Shown here piece by piece: positions 51,385-54,380 of a DNA stretch of 54,380 nt. The notes beneath the pieces were generated by a model that searched no databases, had not been told where the DNA came from, and saw only the letters and a program-made list of their open reading frames with translations. How positions within the stretch are numbered: the first letter of the stretch is position 1; every line of letters starts with the position of its first letter. A program made the position numbers and the translations under genes. Source of the stretch: Nonomuraea corallina (GTDB taxonomy: Bacteria; Actinomycetota; Actinomycetes; Streptosporangiales; Streptosporangiaceae); the NCBI RefSeq assembly GCF_027620315.1, contig NZ_JAPNNL010000028.1:1-54380 (forward strand), written 5' to 3'.

Positions 51385-51407
51385 CCCCCTACTCCCATGG
51401 AGCAGCC

Positions 51408-54359
51408 GTGATCCGTAGACCCCGTTCGATGCTCTCACGCCTGGCCAGGAGGCTCGCCGCACCCGCGGTCCTGGTCCTCGTGGCGGGCACCACCACCGTA
51501 CTCGCCCAGGCGCCGGCCAGCGCGGCCGTCGCCTGCCAGGTGACCTACGCCTCCAACGACTGGAGCAGCGGCTCCAGCGGCGGCTTCACCGCGGCCATCA
51601 CCATCGAGAACCGCGGCGACCCCCTCACCAACTGGACCCTGACCTTCGACTTCCCCACCACCACCCAGCGCTACCAGCAGGGCTGGAGCGCCACCTGGAG
51701 CCAGTCCGGCACGCGGGTCACGGCGCAGAACATGCCGTGGAACGGCAACCTGGCCACCGGCGCCAGCACCTCCATCGGCTTCAACGGCACCTGGTCCGGC
51801 AGCAACCCGGCGCCGACCAGTTTCGCGATCAACGGCACCACCTGCGGCGACAGCGGGCCCGTCAACACCCCGCCCACGGTCTCGCTGACCTCGCCGACCG
51901 CCGGGCAGAGCTTCACCGCCCCGGCCACCGTGCCGATCGCCGCGACCGCCGCCGACGCCGACGGCACCGTCGCCAAGGTCGACTTCTACCAGGGCAGCAC
52001 GCTGCTGGGCACCGACACCAGCGCGCCCTACACCTACAACTGGCAGAACGTGGCGGCCGGGAACTACTCGATCACCGCCAGGGCGACCGACGACGACGGA
52101 GACACCACCGTGTCGTCGCCGGTCGGGATCACCGTCACGTCGAGCAACACCCCCGCGCTCCTCGTCAGCCCGCTCAGCCTTGCCGTGCCCGAGTCGGGCG
52201 ACGCCTCCTTCAGTGTCCGGCTGTCGGCGCAGCCCTCCGGCAACGTGTCCGTCACCACCGCGCGGGTCAGCGGCGACACGGACCTGACCGTCGGCACCGG
52301 GGCCACCCGCACGTTCAGCACCTCCAACTGGAACACCGCGCAGACCGTGACGCTCAACGCGGCCGACGACGCGGACGACACCAGCGGCTCCGCCGTGTTC
52401 CGGGTCAGCGCGAGCGGGTACGCGCCGGTCGACGTCAACGCCACCGAGGTGGACGACGACGGGTCCGGCGGCGACAACGAGTACATCCAGCGCTTCACCG
52501 AGCTGTACAACGACCTGCACGACCCCGCCAACGGCTACTTCTCGCCCGAGGGCGTGCCGTACCACTCGGTGGAGACGTTCATGGTCGAGGCGCCCGACCA
52601 CGGGCACGAGACCACGTCCGAGGCCTACAGCTACTACCTGTGGCTGGAGGCGGTCTACGGGCAGGTCACCGGTGACTGGTCGAAGTTCAACAACGCCTGG
52701 GCCTCCATGGAGAGGTACATCATCCCGGCCACCGCCGACCAGCCGACGAACTCGTTCTACGACCCGTCCAAGCCGGCCACGTACGCGGCCGAGCACCCCA
52801 GCGTCAGCGACTACCCGTCGCAGATCGAGCAGGGCGTGAGCGTGGGCACCGACCCGATCGCGAACGAGCTGCAGAGCGCGTACGGCACCCGCGACATCTA
52901 CGGCATGCACTGGCTGCTCGACGTCGACAACACCTACGGCTTCGGCCGCTGCGGCGACGGCACCACCAAGCCCGCCTACATCAACACCTACCAGCGCGGG
53001 GCCGAGGAGTCCGTGTTCGAGACGATCCCGCAGCCGTCGTGCGACACGTTCGAGCACGGCGGGCCCAACGGCTTCCTCGACCTGTTCATCAAGGACTCGT
53101 CCTACGCCAAGCAGTGGAAGTACACCAACGCCCCCGACGCCGACGCCCGCGCCGTGCAGGTGGCGTACTGGGCGCTGACCTGGGCCAAGGCGCAGGGCAA
53201 GGAGTCGCAGATCTCCGCCACCGTGGCCAAGGCCGCCAAGATGGGCGACTACCTGCGCTACTCGATGTACGACAAGTACTTCAAGCAGCCCGGGTGCACC
53301 AGCCCGTCCTGCCCGGCGGGCACCGGCAAGAACGCCGCCTCGTACCTGATGTCCTGGTACTACGCCTGGGGCGGCGCGACCGACGCCAACGCGGGCTGGG
53401 CCTGGCGGATCGGCTCCAGCCACAACCACTCCGGCTACCAGAACCCGTTCGCGGCCTGGGCCCTGTCGAACGTCACCGAGCTGCGGCCGCGCAGCTCCAC
53501 CGGCGCCAACGACTGGAGCACCAGCCTGACCCGGCAGCTGCAGTTCTACACCTGGCTGCAGTCGGCCGAGGGCGCGATCGCGGGCGGCGCCACCAACAGC
53601 TGGGAAGGCGACTACGGCACCCCGCCGAGCAACCTGCCCAAGTTCCACGGCATGACCTACGACTGGCAGCCCGTCTACCACGACCCGCCGTCGAACCAGT
53701 GGTTCGGCTTCCAGGCGTGGACGATGGAGCGGGTCGCGGAGCTGTACAACGTGACCGGCAACGCCGACGCCAAGCGGCTGCTCGACAAGTGGGTGGCCTG
53801 GGCGCTCGACAACACCACGGTCGGGACGGACGGCAGCTACGAGATCCCGTCCACGCTGCGCTGGACCGGCGCGCCCGCGGGCAACTTCAACGCGACCACC
53901 GGCATGCCGCCGGCCAACCCGAACCTGCACGTCGAGGTCGTCAACCACACCCAGGACGTCGGCGTGGCCGGCTCCTACGCCAAGGTGCTGATGTACTACG
54001 CGGCCAGGGCGAACCACGCCGAGGCCCGTGACACGGCCAAGGCGCTGCTCGACGCCGTGTGGGAGAACCGCGACGACAAGGGCGTCTCGGTCGAGGAGAC
54101 CAAGGCGGACTACCAGCGCGTCAACGACCCCGTCTACGTGCCGCCGGGCTGGACCGGCACCATGCCGAACGGCGACCCGATCAACTCGAACTCCACGTTC
54201 ATGTCGATCAGGTCCTTCTACGAGGACGACCCGGACTGGCCCGAGGTCCAGGCGTACCTCAACGGCACCGGGCCGGTGCCGACGTTCAACTACCACCGGT
54301 TCTGGGCGCAGGTCGACGTGGCCGTGGCCCTGGCCGAATACGGGCGGCTCTTCCCGTGA
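51408..54359 (+). CDS. Secreted GH48 reducing-end cellobiohydrolase with CBM2, Ig-like and Calx-beta modules
   Basis: 983 aa. Signal peptide 1-39 (ends APASA). CBM2 spans about 40-147, a bacterial Ig-like module about 153-244 (TPPTVSLTSPTAGQSFTAPA), a Calx-beta module about 249-350, and GH48 about 356-983. The catalytic domain opens YIQRFTELYNDLHDPANGYF and has the general-acid region APDHGHETTSEAYSYYLWLE. GH48 enzymes are processive and synergise with GH6. GTG 51408 has GGAG 6 nt upstream. The gene is complete; its stop is 21 bp from the window end. Confidence 0.97.
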   Translation: MIRRPRSMLSRLARRLAAPAVLVLVAGTTTVLAQAPASAAVACQVTYASNDWSSGSSGGFTAAITIENRGDPLTNWTLTFDFPTTTQRYQQGWSATWSQSGTRVTAQNMPWNGNLATGASTSIGFNGTWSGSNPAPTSFAINGTTCGDSGPVNTPPTVSLTSPTAGQSFTAPATVPIAATAADADGTVAKVDFYQGSTLLGTDTSAPYTYNWQNVAAGNYSITARATDDDGDTTVSSPVGITVTSSNTPALLVSPLSLAVPESGDASFSVRLSAQPSGNVSVTTARVSGDTDLTVGTGATRTFSTSNWNTAQTVTLNAADDADDTSGSAVFRVSASGYAPVDVNATEVDDDGSGGDNEYIQRFTELYNDLHDPANGYFSPEGVPYHSVETFMVEAPDHGHETTSEAYSYYLWLEAVYGQVTGDWSKFNNAWASMERYIIPATADQPTNSFYDPSKPATYAAEHPSVSDYPSQIEQGVSVGTDPIANELQSAYGTRDIYGMHWLLDVDNTYGFGRCGDGTTKPAYINTYQRGAEESVFETIPQPSCDTFEHGGPNGFLDLFIKDSSYAKQWKYTNAPDADARAVQVAYWALTWAKAQGKESQISATVAKAAKMGDYLRYSMYDKYFKQPGCTSPSCPAGTGKNAASYLMSWYYAWGGATDANAGWAWRIGSSHNHSGYQNPFAAWALSNVTELRPRSSTGANDWSTSLTRQLQFYTWLQSAEGAIAGGATNSWEGDYGTPPSNLPKFHGMTYDWQPVYHDPPSNQWFGFQAWTMERVAELYNVTGNADAKRLLDKWVAWALDNTTVGTDGSYEIPSTLRWTGAPAGNFNATTGMPPANPNLHVEVVNHTQDVGVAGSYAKVLMYYAARANHAEARDTAKALLDAVWENRDDKGVSVEETKADYQRVNDPVYVPPGWTGTMPNGDPINSNSTFMSIRSFYEDDPDWPEVQAYLNGTGPVPTFNYHRFWAQVDVAVALAEYGRLFP
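51729..51809 (+). repeat. CBM2 segment nearly identical to that of the GH6 gene
   Basis: Partner of 50738-50818, with 2 differences in 81 bp, in opposite orientation and about 900 bp away. Confidence 0.9.
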
Positions 54360-54368
54360 TCAGCCGCA

Positions 54369-54380
54369 CCCTCCGGAGGG
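54369..54380. terminator. 12-bp palindrome at the right edge, possible start of a terminator
   Basis: CCCTCCGGAGGG is a perfect palindrome 9 bp after the GH48 stop and ends exactly at the window edge, so any larger hairpin is cut off. Confidence 0.3.

Overview
The window is GC-rich actinobacterial chromosome. Start codons are often GTG or TTG, promoters are sparse, and many genes overlap by 4 bp. The linked blocks lsr2-clpC and mutY-disA-radA follow the order known from mycobacteria and other actinomycetes. Together with the secreted CBM2-bearing cellulases and several actinomycete-specific families, this suggests a soil, cellulose-degrading filamentous actinomycete, probably of the Streptosporangiaceae (for example Nonomuraea, Streptosporangium or Microbispora). 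The genus is inference. I see no tRNA, rRNA, CRISPR array, transposase or prophage.

Left part (1-16.8 kb): the 5' part of a cytochrome P450 gene; a 70-residue HTH protein; an NlpC/P60 wall hydrolase gene behind a c-di-AMP (ydaO-type) riboswitch; an ArgA-like acetyltransferase; two tandem RDD membrane proteins, the first with 31 YGQ repeats; a one-helix peptide; lsr2; clpC; an EboE-like TIM-barrel protein; a MarR/cupin divergon; mutY; a membrane-anchored protein; disA; radA; and a merR-thioredoxin pair. DisA makes c-di-AMP and the riboswitch senses it, so both ends of one second-messenger circuit lie 11 kb apart.

Middle part (16.8-30.9 kb): two methyltransferases, a sugar-isomerase-like gene, a TetR regulator, a membrane-bound heterodisulfide-reductase-like Fe-S oxidoreductase, an unrecognised gene coupled to a GT4 glycosyltransferase, a csoR without visible copper-export genes, several hypothetical genes, a gamma-carbonic anhydrase, a DivIVA-type coiled-coil protein, and a GntR regulator with a small partner gene that share an apparent operator, then a VanZ-like gene.

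Tryptophan/kynurenine part (31-41.1 kb): a compact operon encodes kynureninase, 3-hydroxyanthranilate dioxygenase, ACMS decarboxylase, 2-aminomuconate deaminase, an oxalocrotonate decarboxylase/hydratase-type enzyme and an orphan substrate-binding lipoprotein. It is followed, after three unrelated genes, by a trpB-trpA-gntR operon with two operator-like repeats on its promoter. The aminomuconic semialdehyde dehydrogenase and kynurenine monooxygenase are not in the window.

Right part (41.2-54.4 kb): a NERD-domain pseudokinase in which catalytic residues are replaced, a DJ-1/PfpI-MarR operon, a second NlpC/P60 protein, an anti-sigma-antagonist (STAS) and an HATPase anti-sigma-type protein separated by a zinc dehydrogenase and an epimerase, a DUF1992 protein, and a divergent pair of secreted cellulases (GH6 and GH48). 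The cellulase pair is controlled by two perfect TGGGAGCGCTCCCA boxes.
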